DNA from: JAIQFL01 sp035295745
Lineage (GTDB): Bacteria > Acidobacteriota > Terriglobia > Bryobacterales > Bryobacteraceae
Length of the DNA stretch: 64,000 nucleotides
Reading direction: 5' to 3'
NCBI GenBank assembly: GCA_035295745.1
Contig: DATGIL010000023.1
Span: 248,001 to 312,000 of the forward strand
A program made the translations under genes and the position numbers. The notes below the pieces were generated by a model, which was not told where the DNA came from, ran no database searches, and worked only from the letters and a program-made list of their open reading frames with translations. Shown one piece after another: positions 28,075 to 36,504 of this stretch (within the stretch, counting starts at the first letter, position 1; the number at the start of each line of letters is the position of its first letter).

Positions 28075-29202
28075 TCATCTGCGACTGGCGAACGCCTGCA
28101 GATCATCGCCTTTCATGGCGGCGGCCATCAGATCGGGAAACGCGTCGGGAGTGCAGGCGAAGGACGGGATTCCGAGGGCGGAGAACTTTGCGGCGATGTG
28201 GTGATCGTACCCAGGCGCCCCATTGTCGCTGAGTGCCAGGAGCGCGACAATCTTCACACCCGAGGCGACCAGCCCCCCGGCTTTCTTCAGAAGCGCATCG
28301 CGGTCGCCACCTTCGTAGAGGTCGCTGATCAGCACCAATACGGTTTCGGTGGGGCGCTGCACCACGCTCTGGCAATACCCGAATGCCTGATTGATGTCGG
28401 TGCCGCCACCCAATTGCACGCCGAACAGAAGCTCCACAGGGTCGGTGATCTCTTCGGTGAGATCGACGACGGCGGTATCGAAGACCACCATGCGGGTGGA
28501 GATGGAAGGGATCGACGCGAGGACGGCGCCGAACACGCCCGCGTAGACGACGCTTGCGGCCATCGATCCGCTCTGATCGATGCAGAGGATGATGTCGCGA
28601 AGACTGCTGCGCTTACGTCCGAAGCCGATGCGAGTCTCGGGGATAATGGTGCGGTAGTCCGGTTGGTAGTGCCGGAGGTTGGCGCGGACAGTGCGGTCCC
28701 AATCTATCTCTTGATGGCGCGGGCGGCGGTTCCGGACGGCGCGATTGAGGGCGCCGCGGATGGCCTGGCGGGTGGGATTCTCGAGCTTGCGGATGAGTTC
28801 CTCCACCACCTTTCGGACTACGAGACGCGCGGTTTCTTTGGTGCGGCTCGGAATCACCGAGCCTAAAGTGAGCAGTGTCGCGACCAGATTGACATCCGGT
28901 TCGACCGACTCGAGCATCTCGGGTTCGAGCAGCATCTGCTGGAGGTTGAGCCGTTCGAGCGCATCGGATTGCATCACTTTCACGACAGAGGTGGGGAAGT
29001 ACTCGCGGATGTCCCCGAGCCAGCGGGCCACATTCGGCGAGGAACTGCCGAGGCCTCCCTTGCGATCGGATTCGTAAAGCGCTTCGAGGGTGCGGTCCAT
29101 CCCCTGATCGGACCCGCCGAGCGAGCAGCAGGTGCCGTCGTTGCCCCCGCCGCCGAGAATCAGGCGCCAGCGGCGGGCGCGTTCCTGCTGATCAATTGGC
29201 AT
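28075..29202 (-). CDS. vWA-domain protein of a MoxR/DUF5682 operon
   Basis: The 375-residue protein has an alpha-helical N-terminal half (about 30-160, with SSPNVARWLGDIREYFP). A von Willebrand A domain with a complete MIDAS site follows: DQSGS (209-213), GGGTDI (Thr268, Asp269) and ISDLYEGG (Asp294). vWA proteins commonly work with MoxR AAA+ ATPases as metal-dependent adaptors. Its start overlaps the end of the DUF5682 gene by 11 bases, with AAGGA as ribosome site, and it is the last gene of the operon. The protein is cytoplasmic. No function is established for the set. Confidence 0.92.
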   Translation of the reverse strand: MPIDQQERARRWRLILGGGGNDGTCCSLGGSDQGMDRTLEALYESDRKGGLGSSSPNVARWLGDIREYFPTSVVKVMQSDALERLNLQQMLLEPEMLESVEPDVNLVATLLTLGSVIPSRTKETARLVVRKVVEELIRKLENPTRQAIRGALNRAVRNRRPRHQEIDWDRTVRANLRHYQPDYRTIIPETRIGFGRKRSSLRDIILCIDQSGSMAASVVYAGVFGAVLASIPSISTRMVVFDTAVVDLTEEITDPVELLFGVQLGGGTDINQAFGYCQSVVQRPTETVLVLISDLYEGGDRDALLKKAGGLVASGVKIVALLALSDNGAPGYDHHIAAKFSALGIPSFACTPDAFPDLMAAAMKGDDLQAFASRR

Positions 29203-31477
29203 GCGGATCCTTAAGGACGAGGCCCATCATCTGGGCGAGTAATGGGAGCGCTTTAGCGGCGCGCGCATGATCGATTCCGGCCGAGGCTTGGGACGCGCCC
29301 TGTTGGGGCGAGGCGCCGGCGCGCAGGCGCTCGCCGAGTTGGCGGCGTTCTCCCGCCGGGAAGGTGGAGAACGTGCGGCGCAGAAGCGGCAGCACGTTGG
29401 GGAAGTCCTCGCCACGAAGTTCCTGCACCCAGTCGTCGACCAGTTTCCACAAGGTCTCGTTGATCAGGAGCACGCTGCCGGAGTTTGCCAGGAAGCCTTC
29501 GATCCAGGCTGCGCCCGCGGCCGGATCGACGCCCGGAGAGAGCGATTGCGACAAGCGTGCGGCAGCGTCTTCGACGGTCATTTCGCCCGCATCCAGCAGG
29601 AAGCGGCAGCAGCGTCCTCCCACCAGACCATGCAGGTCTGGAAGTGCAACTACGCGGCGCAGGGCATCGTACCAGTCGCGGCGAAGGTCATCGTGGTCGA
29701 CGATTGCGAGCGCTTGATGGACACCCGCGATGTGCGCCAGCATGGCTGTGGCCGCCTCGTCGTTCAGCGATCCACACGCGATAGCCAGACCCGCGCAGAT
29801 GCGCGCGGAGAGTTCGTTGAGCGCGTGCTGCACCGCGGTGCGGTCGGTTTGCCGCACATCGCCGTAGCGCGAGACCCGTGCCAAGGGCGGAATCGCGAAC
29901 ATCAGGTGGGCGATATCGGGGGCATGCGCGGCGATCTCGCGCAAACGATCGAGCACTGGCAGCGCGGCATCGCCCAGGTTGGCCTTCAGCAGCGGCTCGA
30001 GGAGCGCGGTGATTTCGGGAAGTGATGTTGCCGTGGCGGCCAGATCCCGGACCCGTTCGGAAGCTGCGGCCGCGACAGTGTTGCCCCATCGGGCGGCGGC
30101 GATCACTTCCACGGCGAATTCCGGCTGCCAGGCAAGTTTCCAGATCTCGTGAAAGGTTCCGAGCTTGCCGTGAACGGCCTCCGGCACGCCCCACGGCACA
30201 TTGAGCAGGGAGAGGCGGTGGAGGAGGCGGCTGCGATCGAGATCGCCCTCTTTGCGGAGATCGAGATCGAGTTTGCGCGGCGTGAGCTCGGGCTTGAGGC
30301 GCAGGCGCTTCTGCTCGGATTCGAGGTCCTTCTGGATGGGCACCACAGAGGCACCCTCCGGTACTTCGCCCATGGCCTCGCCGACGATCAACTTCTCCTC
30401 AATGAGACGGAGCGGCATGGTGTCGCCCATCGTCATGACGGTGGCGGTGGCGTCGTTGAGCTCGGTCAGGGTGACGTTGGGGCGTCCGCGGAAGGCGGCG
30501 AGCGTCTCGGCGAGACGCACCGTGTCGATGGTCTGTGCGGAGGATGCATCCAGGTCCATGTCGCGAAGCAGGCGCGCGACTTTAGAGACCCAGCGGATGA
30601 CGGTGTGCTCGCGATTGGTCCAGAGGTGTTCGTACCAGCCGGGCGATTCGATGCCGGCGCCATATCCCGAGGCTTTTAGGAGGCGCCCGTGCGTCCACGG
30701 CACCCAGGTTGCCAGCACCTTGACCTTGGCGAGTCCTTTGAGTTTGGCGGCGTCCTCTTTGGCGGGCGGGAGGTCGGTGAGCGCCGGCCCGTGCCAGGCA
30801 CCGCATACCACGGCGATGCGCTCGAAGCCCTGCTTCTGGGCGGCGCGGATCTCCTGACGCATCGCGGCTTCGCGCAGATCGTCCACCTTATTCGCAGGCC
30901 GGGGGCCATCGGCGCGGAGTGCGGCCATGGCCTCGTGGATCGCCGCGAAGACCTGGTCATCGCCGCGGCTTTCGACCAGGCGGTCCCACCACCGTTCGAA
31001 GTCTTCTTCGCCGGCGATGCGGGCGATCGCCATGAGGGCGTCTTCACCCTCGGCCACGGGAGCTTCGTGGGCTTTTTGCTCGGGCGCTCTACCTTGGGGC
31101 GGCTCACCTTCGGGAGCCTCATCTTCGGGGCTCTTTTCGGCGGGGCCGAGGTCAGGCGGGATGGCCATCCAGTTGGATTTGGGCAGGTCGATGAAGCGGG
31201 CAGGCACGCCTTTCCGCTGGGCGTAGCGAAGCGCATTCCATTCCGGTGAGAAGGTGGCGAACGGATAGAAGACCGAGGCGAGCGGCATGTCGGGACGGTA
31301 GATCAGCAGGGCCACAGGAGGCTTCATGGCCGGGTCGAAGAGCCAGGAGATCTGGTCGTTGGCCTCGACCGGTCCCTCGACCAGGACCGTGTCGGGCTGC
31401 AGACGGTCGAATGCCGCGAGCAGGCTGCGGGCCGAGCCGGGGCCGTGATGGCGGATTCCGAAGACGTGAACGGGCAT
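29192..31477 (-). CDS. DUF5682 family protein, TraB/TIKI/EreA-like N-terminal motifs
   Basis: The 761-residue protein matches the DUF5682 family. The N-terminal ~240 residues show FGIRHHGPGSARSL (6-19), TVLVEGP with Glu34, LREAAMRQEI with Arg202, and IAVVCGAWHGPAL with His229. The spacing and chemistry resemble the GxxH, E, R and GxxH motifs of the TraB/TIKI/EreA fold, metal-dependent hydrolases that include erythromycin esterase. That link is my inference from motifs. An acidic Pro/Glu-rich insert lies at about 113-145. The C-terminal ~450 residues are helical and leucine-rich without known motifs. The gene starts 2 bases after the MoxR stop. The protein may be the effector or substrate-facing part of the MoxR-vWA system. 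Confidence 0.88.
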   Translation of the reverse strand: MPVHVFGIRHHGPGSARSLLAAFDRLQPDTVLVEGPVEANDQISWLFDPAMKPPVALLIYRPDMPLASVFYPFATFSPEWNALRYAQRKGVPARFIDLPKSNWMAIPPDLGPAEKSPEDEAPEGEPPQGRAPEQKAHEAPVAEGEDALMAIARIAGEEDFERWWDRLVESRGDDQVFAAIHEAMAALRADGPRPANKVDDLREAAMRQEIRAAQKQGFERIAVVCGAWHGPALTDLPPAKEDAAKLKGLAKVKVLATWVPWTHGRLLKASGYGAGIESPGWYEHLWTNREHTVIRWVSKVARLLRDMDLDASSAQTIDTVRLAETLAAFRGRPNVTLTELNDATATVMTMGDTMPLRLIEEKLIVGEAMGEVPEGASVVPIQKDLESEQKRLRLKPELTPRKLDLDLRKEGDLDRSRLLHRLSLLNVPWGVPEAVHGKLGTFHEIWKLAWQPEFAVEVIAAARWGNTVAAAASERVRDLAATATSLPEITALLEPLLKANLGDAALPVLDRLREIAAHAPDIAHLMFAIPPLARVSRYGDVRQTDRTAVQHALNELSARICAGLAIACGSLNDEAATAMLAHIAGVHQALAIVDHDDLRRDWYDALRRVVALPDLHGLVGGRCCRFLLDAGEMTVEDAAARLSQSLSPGVDPAAGAAWIEGFLANSGSVLLINETLWKLVDDWVQELRGEDFPNVLPLLRRTFSTFPAGERRQLGERLRAGASPQQGASQASAGIDHARAAKALPLLAQMMGLVLKDPHAN

Positions 31478-31479
31478 CG

Positions 31480-32598
31480 CTAGTGTGAGAGATCGCGGCA
31501 GGCGCGGTAGAGGTCACGCCAGCCCTCACGCTCCTTAGCCACAGTTTCGAGGTACTCGCGCCAGGCGACGCCGTCCTGCACGGGATCTTTGACGACTGCG
31601 CCGTGCAGGCCTGCCGCGAGATCGGACGCAGTGAGGCGCCCATCGCCGAAGTGGGCAGCGAGGGCGAGTCCGCTGTTCACGACGGAGATGGCCTCGGCAG
31701 TGCTGAGAGATGAACTCGGCGATTTCAGTTTGGTCTTGCCGTCTTCGGTGACGCCGTTGCGAAGCTCGCGAAACAGGACTACGAGGCGGCGGACCTCGGC
31801 GAGGGCGGGCTCTTCCGCCGGAATCTCGAGCGCTTTGCCAAGTTCCGAAACGCGCCGCCGCACGATGGAGACTTCTTCATCGAGGCTGGACGGCACGGGC
31901 AAGATGACCGTGTTGAAGCGGCGTTTGAGCGCCGAGGAGAGCTCGTTGACGCCGCGGTCGCGATTGTTGGCGGTGGCGATGATGTTGAAGCCGCGGGTAG
32001 CGCGCACCTCGGAGTTGAGCTCGGGCACGGGAAGCGCTTTTTCCGAAAGGATGGTGATAAGCGCGTCCTGCACGTCGGACGGGATGCGGGTGAGTTCTTC
32101 GACGCGCGCGATTTCACCAGCCTTCATAGCGCGCATGACGGGGCTGGGGACCACGGCGTTCCACGATGGGCCCTCGGCGAGCAGACGCGCATAATTCCAC
32201 CCGTAGCGAATGGCCTCTTCTCCTGTGCCGGCGGTCCCTTGCACGATCTGGGTGGAGTCTCCGGAGATGGCCGCGGCGAGGTGTTCACTGACCCAGGACT
32301 TCGCGGTTCCCGGTACACCGAAGAGCAACAGGGCGCGGTCAGTCGCGAGAGTCGAGATGGCGATTTCGATCAGGCGGCGGCTCCCGATGTATTTCGGCGA
32401 GACCGTGAATCCGTTGGGTAGCTTGCCGCCGAGAAGGTAGGTGGCGACGCCCCAGGGCGAGATGCGCCAGCTTGGGGGGCGCTGGCGATCGTCGGTGCGA
32501 CGGATCTCTGCCAGCTCTTCGGCGAACTGTTCTTCGGCGGGCTGTCGAAGTGCCAGTGGCTTTAATTGGGCGGCCTGAGCTTCGTTGGTTTCGGGCAT
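31480..32598 (-). CDS. MoxR-like AAA+ ATPase
   Basis: The 372-residue protein has Walker A GVPGTAKS (94-101), a MoxR-type insert with PSPVMRAMKAGEIARVEELT, sensor 1 in IIATANNRDRG (206-216) and SSALKRRFNTVILPVP with the arginine region. In place of the usual Walker B LDE, the sequence reads RVEE (165-168), so the first acidic residue is shifted or replaced. MoxR ATPases act as chaperones that remodel or insert metal into partner proteins, usually with vWA proteins. ATG at 32598 was chosen. The frame runs on to 33147, but that part lies inside the DUF5691 gene and reads as noise. The DUF5691 gene ends 5 bases upstream. Confidence 0.93.
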   Translation of the reverse strand: MPETNEAQAAQLKPLALRQPAEEQFAEELAEIRRTDDRQRPPSWRISPWGVATYLLGGKLPNGFTVSPKYIGSRRLIEIAISTLATDRALLLFGVPGTAKSWVSEHLAAAISGDSTQIVQGTAGTGEEAIRYGWNYARLLAEGPSWNAVVPSPVMRAMKAGEIARVEELTRIPSDVQDALITILSEKALPVPELNSEVRATRGFNIIATANNRDRGVNELSSALKRRFNTVILPVPSSLDEEVSIVRRRVSELGKALEIPAEEPALAEVRRLVVLFRELRNGVTEDGKTKLKSPSSSLSTAEAISVVNSGLALAAHFGDGRLTASDLAAGLHGAVVKDPVQDGVAWREYLETVAKEREGWRDLYRACRDLSH

Positions 32599-32603
32599 GT
32601 TGT

Positions 32604-34073
32604 TTAGTTCCTGGGCGCAAGGGCGCTGCGCATGTTGCGTCGAAAGGCGACGACGAAGGTGAAATCGGCAAAGATGTCGGAATCTTCCGGCCAGCGCGCT
32701 TGGGTGGAGGCGCGGCGGGCGGCGGCACGGAGGAGTGAGCGCAACTGATATTGCAGGACCCCGTGGGGGTCTTTGGTTTCGCACCGGCTCACGAGGGCGA
32801 CGAACTTCTCCGTAAAGGCGGTGCTCCAGGCGTGAGGACAGCAATCCGGCAGCAGCATCAGCCACTCCGCGGGTTTGCGGTGGAGCAGTTGCAAGACGGC
32901 GTGCTCGCGAGCCTCTTCCGGCATGGCTCGCAGAATCGTGGCGGATGCGGCTCCGGGTTCCATCTCGCGAGCGAAGGCATCGAGCCACGGCAGATCGCGA
33001 TGCCGGGTCGCGGCGACTTCCCAGGCCTGCAGGAGCAACTCCGTCCACTGCCCCTCCTGAGCAGCCTCGATCATCTCGACAGGAGTCATCTCGAACTGCG
33101 CGCACCAGTAGCCGGGCGGGATGGCGCCGATGGTCTGCATGGTCCACCAGGCGCGCTCTCCCAATCCGGAACCGGACGGTGGTTTCTTCTCGATGGTGTC
33201 ACGCAGCATGGTGGGATCGAGGCTCTCGATGGGATCGACCTCGACCACGATCTTGCGACCCAAGAGTCCCGTGCGCGCGATTCGCATGCGGCCGGTGAGG
33301 CGACCTTTCGCGCGTTCGATGAGCTGCGATCCTGGAAGCGTGGCGAGCAGTTCGCCGGCTGCCCGGCGGACGGCGGTGCTGCGGTCGTCGAGAACGCCTT
33401 CAAGGAAGGCTTCGTCCCCAAGCGACAGGTTGGCTGCGAGCAGTTCGACGAACTGGCGGCGCGTATCAGCCTGTTCCTCGGACCAACAGGCGAGCAGGAG
33501 CGGGGCGCAACGGCCCGGTTCGGTGGCGCGAAGCTGTTTGAGAAAGGCGATGCGTTCGGCGAGGCTCCCGGTTTGCCAGATGGACTCGTCGGGCGCCGGG
33601 CTGGCCACCCACGACCACTCGGCGCGGAACTGCGCCAGCCAGGAGGATAGAGATCCGCCAGCCTTGACGACGGCATCGCGAAGCGACGGCTCGTCGGAGG
33701 CGGCGTCGAGCAGCGCGGGTATGAGTTCTTCGGGCGGACGCAGCCCGGCGGCATCGGCGAGCGACAGCCACTCGGGCAAGAGCGTGGGACGGTCGGCGAG
33801 CAAGGTGCGGAGGTGTCCGGCTGCCAGGGGGGAGCAACGAGGCCGCGGATCGTCTGTCGCCGGCGCAGGTGGACGGGGCGCGGCCACGGGCAGGGCACCG
33901 GCGCGCTCGTAGGTGACGATGAGGGCCGCGGAGTTCAAGAGGCGCTGGGCGGGATCCGGATCGCGCGCCTGGGTCAGCAGGTCGTCGAGCTGGGAGCCGC
34001 TCGGCGCAGGCTCGAAAGGTTGCTGTCCGCTGCCAAGCAAGACGGCTGTCGTGAGATGGGGTCGCAGGCTCAT
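32604..34073 (-). CDS. DUF5691 family protein
   Basis: The 489-residue protein matches the DUF5691 family, which accompanies SWIM, MoxR, DUF5682 and vWA genes. It is mainly alpha-helical, with HEAT-like stretches (LLAANLSLGDEAFLEGVLDD, STAVRRAAGELLATLPGS) and the later block PPSGSGLGERAWWTMQTIGA. No catalytic motif is recognised; an adaptor or scaffold role is possible. ATG at 34073 overlaps the stop of the SWIM gene as ATGA, a classic coupled junction. The open frame reaches 34784, but that part is out-of-frame SWIM gene sequence. Confidence 0.88.
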   Translation of the reverse strand: MSLRPHLTTAVLLGSGQQPFEPAPSGSQLDDLLTQARDPDPAQRLLNSAALIVTYERAGALPVAAPRPPAPATDDPRPRCSPLAAGHLRTLLADRPTLLPEWLSLADAAGLRPPEELIPALLDAASDEPSLRDAVVKAGGSLSSWLAQFRAEWSWVASPAPDESIWQTGSLAERIAFLKQLRATEPGRCAPLLLACWSEEQADTRRQFVELLAANLSLGDEAFLEGVLDDRSTAVRRAAGELLATLPGSQLIERAKGRLTGRMRIARTGLLGRKIVVEVDPIESLDPTMLRDTIEKKPPSGSGLGERAWWTMQTIGAIPPGYWCAQFEMTPVEMIEAAQEGQWTELLLQAWEVAATRHRDLPWLDAFAREMEPGAASATILRAMPEEAREHAVLQLLHRKPAEWLMLLPDCCPHAWSTAFTEKFVALVSRCETKDPHGVLQYQLRSLLRAAARRASTQARWPEDSDIFADFTFVVAFRRNMRSALAPRN

Positions 34074-35386
34074 GTTACAGACACCTGGGCGAAGGGAGTC
34101 AAGCGGCCGTTGGCCGATGCCATCAAAGGTAGAAAGCTGTGGCCGTCCCATTCGCCGAAGACGTCGATGGGGCGCCCGCCGGAGACCGCCAGCAGAGAGA
34201 AGTCGGGTCGCGCGGGGAGGGCGTTGCCGGACTGGTCGGCGATCAGCCAACTGGGGGCCGCAGGGATTGGCACGACGCTGCCCAGGTGCGCGGGGTGAAT
34301 CTCGATGAACGGATTCGACGCGGTGCGCGTGCCGAAATCGGCGAAGGCGTCCGCAATCGAGCGCACGCACGGCACTCGGGGCGGAGCATTCGCGCCGCCG
34401 TGCACCGCCTTGATAAGAGCGCGCAGAGGGGTGGCGCCGGGGAAGAAGCAGACTTCGGCATCGATCACAGTGCCTGCGAGCAGATTGTGCTTGAAGCCGG
34501 CGGTGCCTGGGGCGAAATCGAGAATCAGAGCCGTGCGGTTGGTGATGGAGCCGAGGAGCCAACTGCGCTGCACGCGGATGCGCTCTTCCTGGTAGGTGCG
34601 CTGCCCCGCGACGACCCAGAGGTCCTGGACCGGTTCGCTGGCGAGCACCTCGTCGTGGGCGAGCGAGATCCCGATGGCCGTGCGCACGTCGGCCTGGGTA
34701 GCGGGGGTAAGCGACTCGCAGCGGCGCCAGGAGTGCAGCAGGAGCGTGAGTTGGGCGACGGCTTCCAGCATGCGGCTCTGCCATCCGTCACCGGAAGCGG
34801 CGATGCCGGCCAATTCGCGAACACGGCGGGCGGCTCCGGGGGCCTGCGCGTCGACGAGGCGAGCGGCGGGGCGGTCCCAGAACTCGAAGGGCTGGCGTGG
34901 TGCGGAGGCGACGCCTTGTTGAACCAGGTCGCGGAGCCAGAGCTCCAGCTCATCGATGCCTTGCGAAATGCGGGAGCCGCGCTGCTCCACACGCTTAGCG
35001 CGGGCCTCTTCGTCGACGGGCGCGCTCTCTTTGGCGGCCTTAGTCTCCGCTCGTTGGGTGCGCGATTCGAGCCAGGCGGTGACCCAGTCGGGCGGTTCGT
35101 TTCCGGTGAATTTCGCGGGCTGTTCGGCGAGCAGGAGAAGCAGGCCCAGGCCATGTTTGCAGGGGAATTTGCGGCTGGGGCAGGAGCACTTGAACGCCGG
35201 CCCTTGCCAATCGATCTGCGTTCGGTAAGGATCTTTGGCACTGCCCTGGCAGGCGCCCCAGATGGCGCGTTCGTCGCGACCCAGATCGCTCCAGGGACGC
35301 GGAGTAGCGAGCGATCGGGAGGCTTTCAGCGAGGCAGCATCGGGGGCCAGTGCCGCCACCTGATCGGAAGTGACCGCAATAGGCAT
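34070..35386 (-). CDS. SWIM zinc-finger protein
   Basis: The 438-residue protein has a SWIM motif of the form CxCx(n)CxH near its N-terminus: Cys67, Cys69, Cys76 and His78 in FKCSCPSRKFPCKHGLGLLL. SWIM fingers bind zinc and are found in DNA- or protein-binding contexts. A charged linker (about 105-135) leads to a C-terminal domain with WVVAGQRTYQEERIRVQRSW and FFPGATPLRALIK, typical of proteins in this operon type. It is the first large gene of the set and overlaps the DUF5691 gene by four bases. It may recognise the target or nucleic acid for the complex; this is inference. Confidence 0.9.
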   Translation of the reverse strand: MPIAVTSDQVAALAPDAASLKASRSLATPRPWSDLGRDERAIWGACQGSAKDPYRTQIDWQGPAFKCSCPSRKFPCKHGLGLLLLLAEQPAKFTGNEPPDWVTAWLESRTQRAETKAAKESAPVDEEARAKRVEQRGSRISQGIDELELWLRDLVQQGVASAPRQPFEFWDRPAARLVDAQAPGAARRVRELAGIAASGDGWQSRMLEAVAQLTLLLHSWRRCESLTPATQADVRTAIGISLAHDEVLASEPVQDLWVVAGQRTYQEERIRVQRSWLLGSITNRTALILDFAPGTAGFKHNLLAGTVIDAEVCFFPGATPLRALIKAVHGGANAPPRVPCVRSIADAFADFGTRTASNPFIEIHPAHLGSVVPIPAAPSWLIADQSGNALPARPDFSLLAVSGGRPIDVFGEWDGHSFLPLMASANGRLTPFAQVSVT

Positions 35387-35398
35387 AGGGCTGCGGTT

Positions 35399-35635
35399 CT
35401 ATCGCCCCCGCTCTTTGTGGATGAGCGCGATGCCGGCCGGCGTGAGGCGTACGAGCGAGCGGCCGCCGTCATCGACCGTGGCAATCAGGCCGCGATCATT
35501 GGCGTCTTCCCACACGGGCAGTTTGGGGCAGGAGGTGCGCCAGGCATCCATGACTTCCGCGTAGGTCCGTTCGCGCGACGCGATCCATTCGAGGAGATCG
35601 AGAATCAGCGATTCCACCACATCGATTTCGGCCAT
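35399..35635 (-). CDS. Small winged-helix-like protein
   Basis: A 78-residue protein with VVESLILDLLEWIASRERTY, EVMDAWRTSCPKLPVWEDAN and RSLVRLTPAGIALI. This pattern of helices followed by a beta hairpin fits a small winged helix, and similar stand-alone proteins are common in bacteria without known function. ATG at 35635 (MAEID) is preferred over an in-frame GTG at 35653. It ends 12 bases before the SWIM gene, so it probably heads the SWIM-to-vWA operon and could be its regulator. Confidence 0.65.
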   Translation of the reverse strand: MAEIDVVESLILDLLEWIASRERTYAEVMDAWRTSCPKLPVWEDANDRGLIATVDDGGRSLVRLTPAGIALIHKERGR

Positions 35636-35653
35636 GCTCTTTGGATGCACCAC

Positions 35654-35904
35654 CCCTTTACCCCGGATCGTAACATCGATCTCGTGCAGGCGGTCCAGGA
35701 GTCAGGTTGACATAGTTGAGCGGCTGGGCTGAAGTTCTCTTAGAGGACGAATCGGTTGTTATCTCTTGGGTAACGTTGCGGCAAAAGGCAACAGGATCGT
35801 TGCGGTGCGGCGGAAAAGTATGTGGGTGGCTTCGGAATCAGGGGCCCTCACGAAGTTTCGACGTGAGCGTCGAGACCGCAAACACGAGTGTTTGCGCCAC
35901 GGCT
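35654..35904. other. Intergenic region with operon promoter and repeat A3
   Basis: About 250 bases lie between the wHTH gene and the secreted-protein pair, both on the minus strand. The right part must end the latter operon (family A copy A3), and the remainder should hold the promoter of the SWIM/MoxR operon. I could not single out a convincing -35/-10 pair, and no gene is seen. Confidence 0.4.
35851..35900 (-). repeat. Family A two-hairpin repeat (copy A3), terminator-like
   Basis: On the minus strand GTGGCGC begins four bases after the stop of the gene ending at 35905. Hairpin 1 is GCAAACACTCGTGTTTGC; hairpin 2 (GTCTCGACGCTCACGTCGA) has drifted and pairs less well. Confidence 0.6.
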
Positions 35905-36504
35905 TTAACGCTTCTTGGCGCGGATGGTGACATCGATGTCGCCGTTGCGGGTGTTGGCAAAGCGCAGCGTGACGCAGCCTTTGTCATCGAGAGTCACTAC
36001 GGCCGGCACCGAGACGCTGGTCAGCATCCAGCCGTCGGGCAGAGTGACGTAATTCAAGGGCCGGCCCAAGGTTCTTTTCCAGACTAATTCTTCATGGTCC
36101 ATCGTGTACCCGACAGGGTCCACATAAGACTCTTCGACGCGGACCCGCACGGTTTCGCCATTCTCCACGGCCTTCGGCAGATCGCCTTGCACGACCACGG
36201 AGTCGGGGTCCGTGGGCGTGGGATAGTAGCCGAGCGCATTGACTTCGCGGCCGGAGACGGTGTGGGTGTGGAGGGGTTCGCCGGTATCGAGGTCGAACAT
36301 CTTGGCGTCGGGTGAGACGGTGCTGCCAGCGCGCACGAAGCTGTGGACGGACTTCTGGCCGGGGCGCGAGACGGTGAAGTCGTGGGAGATGCGGAAGGCG
36401 TGAGTGGCTGGAGGGAGCAGCCAATAACGGATTTCGCGGTCCTGCTCGGCGCGGTGGAATTGTCCAAAGGCGAGGGCAGGGAACAGCAGCCAGAGGTATT
36501 TCAC
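35905..36504 (-). CDS. Secreted hypothetical protein, paralogue of its upstream neighbour
   Basis: The 199-residue protein has a short signal peptide (MKYLWLLFPALAFGQ). The mature part is beta-rich: PPATHAFRISHDFTVSRPGQ, VRVRVEESYVDPVGYT and, near the end, VTLPDGWMLTSVSVPAVVTL and LRFANTRNGDIDVTIRAKKR. The last two blocks align with the corresponding blocks of the upstream gene product, so the two are diverged tandem paralogues. Function is not recognised. It starts with GTG, and GTGA overlaps the upstream stop, so expression is coupled. A family A repeat follows the stop directly. Confidence 0.75.
   Translation of the reverse strand: MKYLWLLFPALAFGQFHRAEQDREIRYWLLPPATHAFRISHDFTVSRPGQKSVHSFVRAGSTVSPDAKMFDLDTGEPLHTHTVSGREVNALGYYPTPTDPDSVVVQGDLPKAVENGETVRVRVEESYVDPVGYTMDHEELVWKRTLGRPLNYVTLPDGWMLTSVSVPAVVTLDDKGCVTLRFANTRNGDIDVTIRAKKR

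Noticed and set aside
32599..33147. N-terminal extension of the MoxR frame
   Set aside because: The extra codons lie wholly inside the DUF5691 gene and read as noise; ATG at 32598 fits the family.
28075..35635. Identification of DUF5682 or DUF5691 as the VMAP component of a known ternary conflict system
   Set aside because: No VMAP-type domain or trypsin/caspase/TIR-like effector could be recognised, so only the MoxR-vWA logic is shared.
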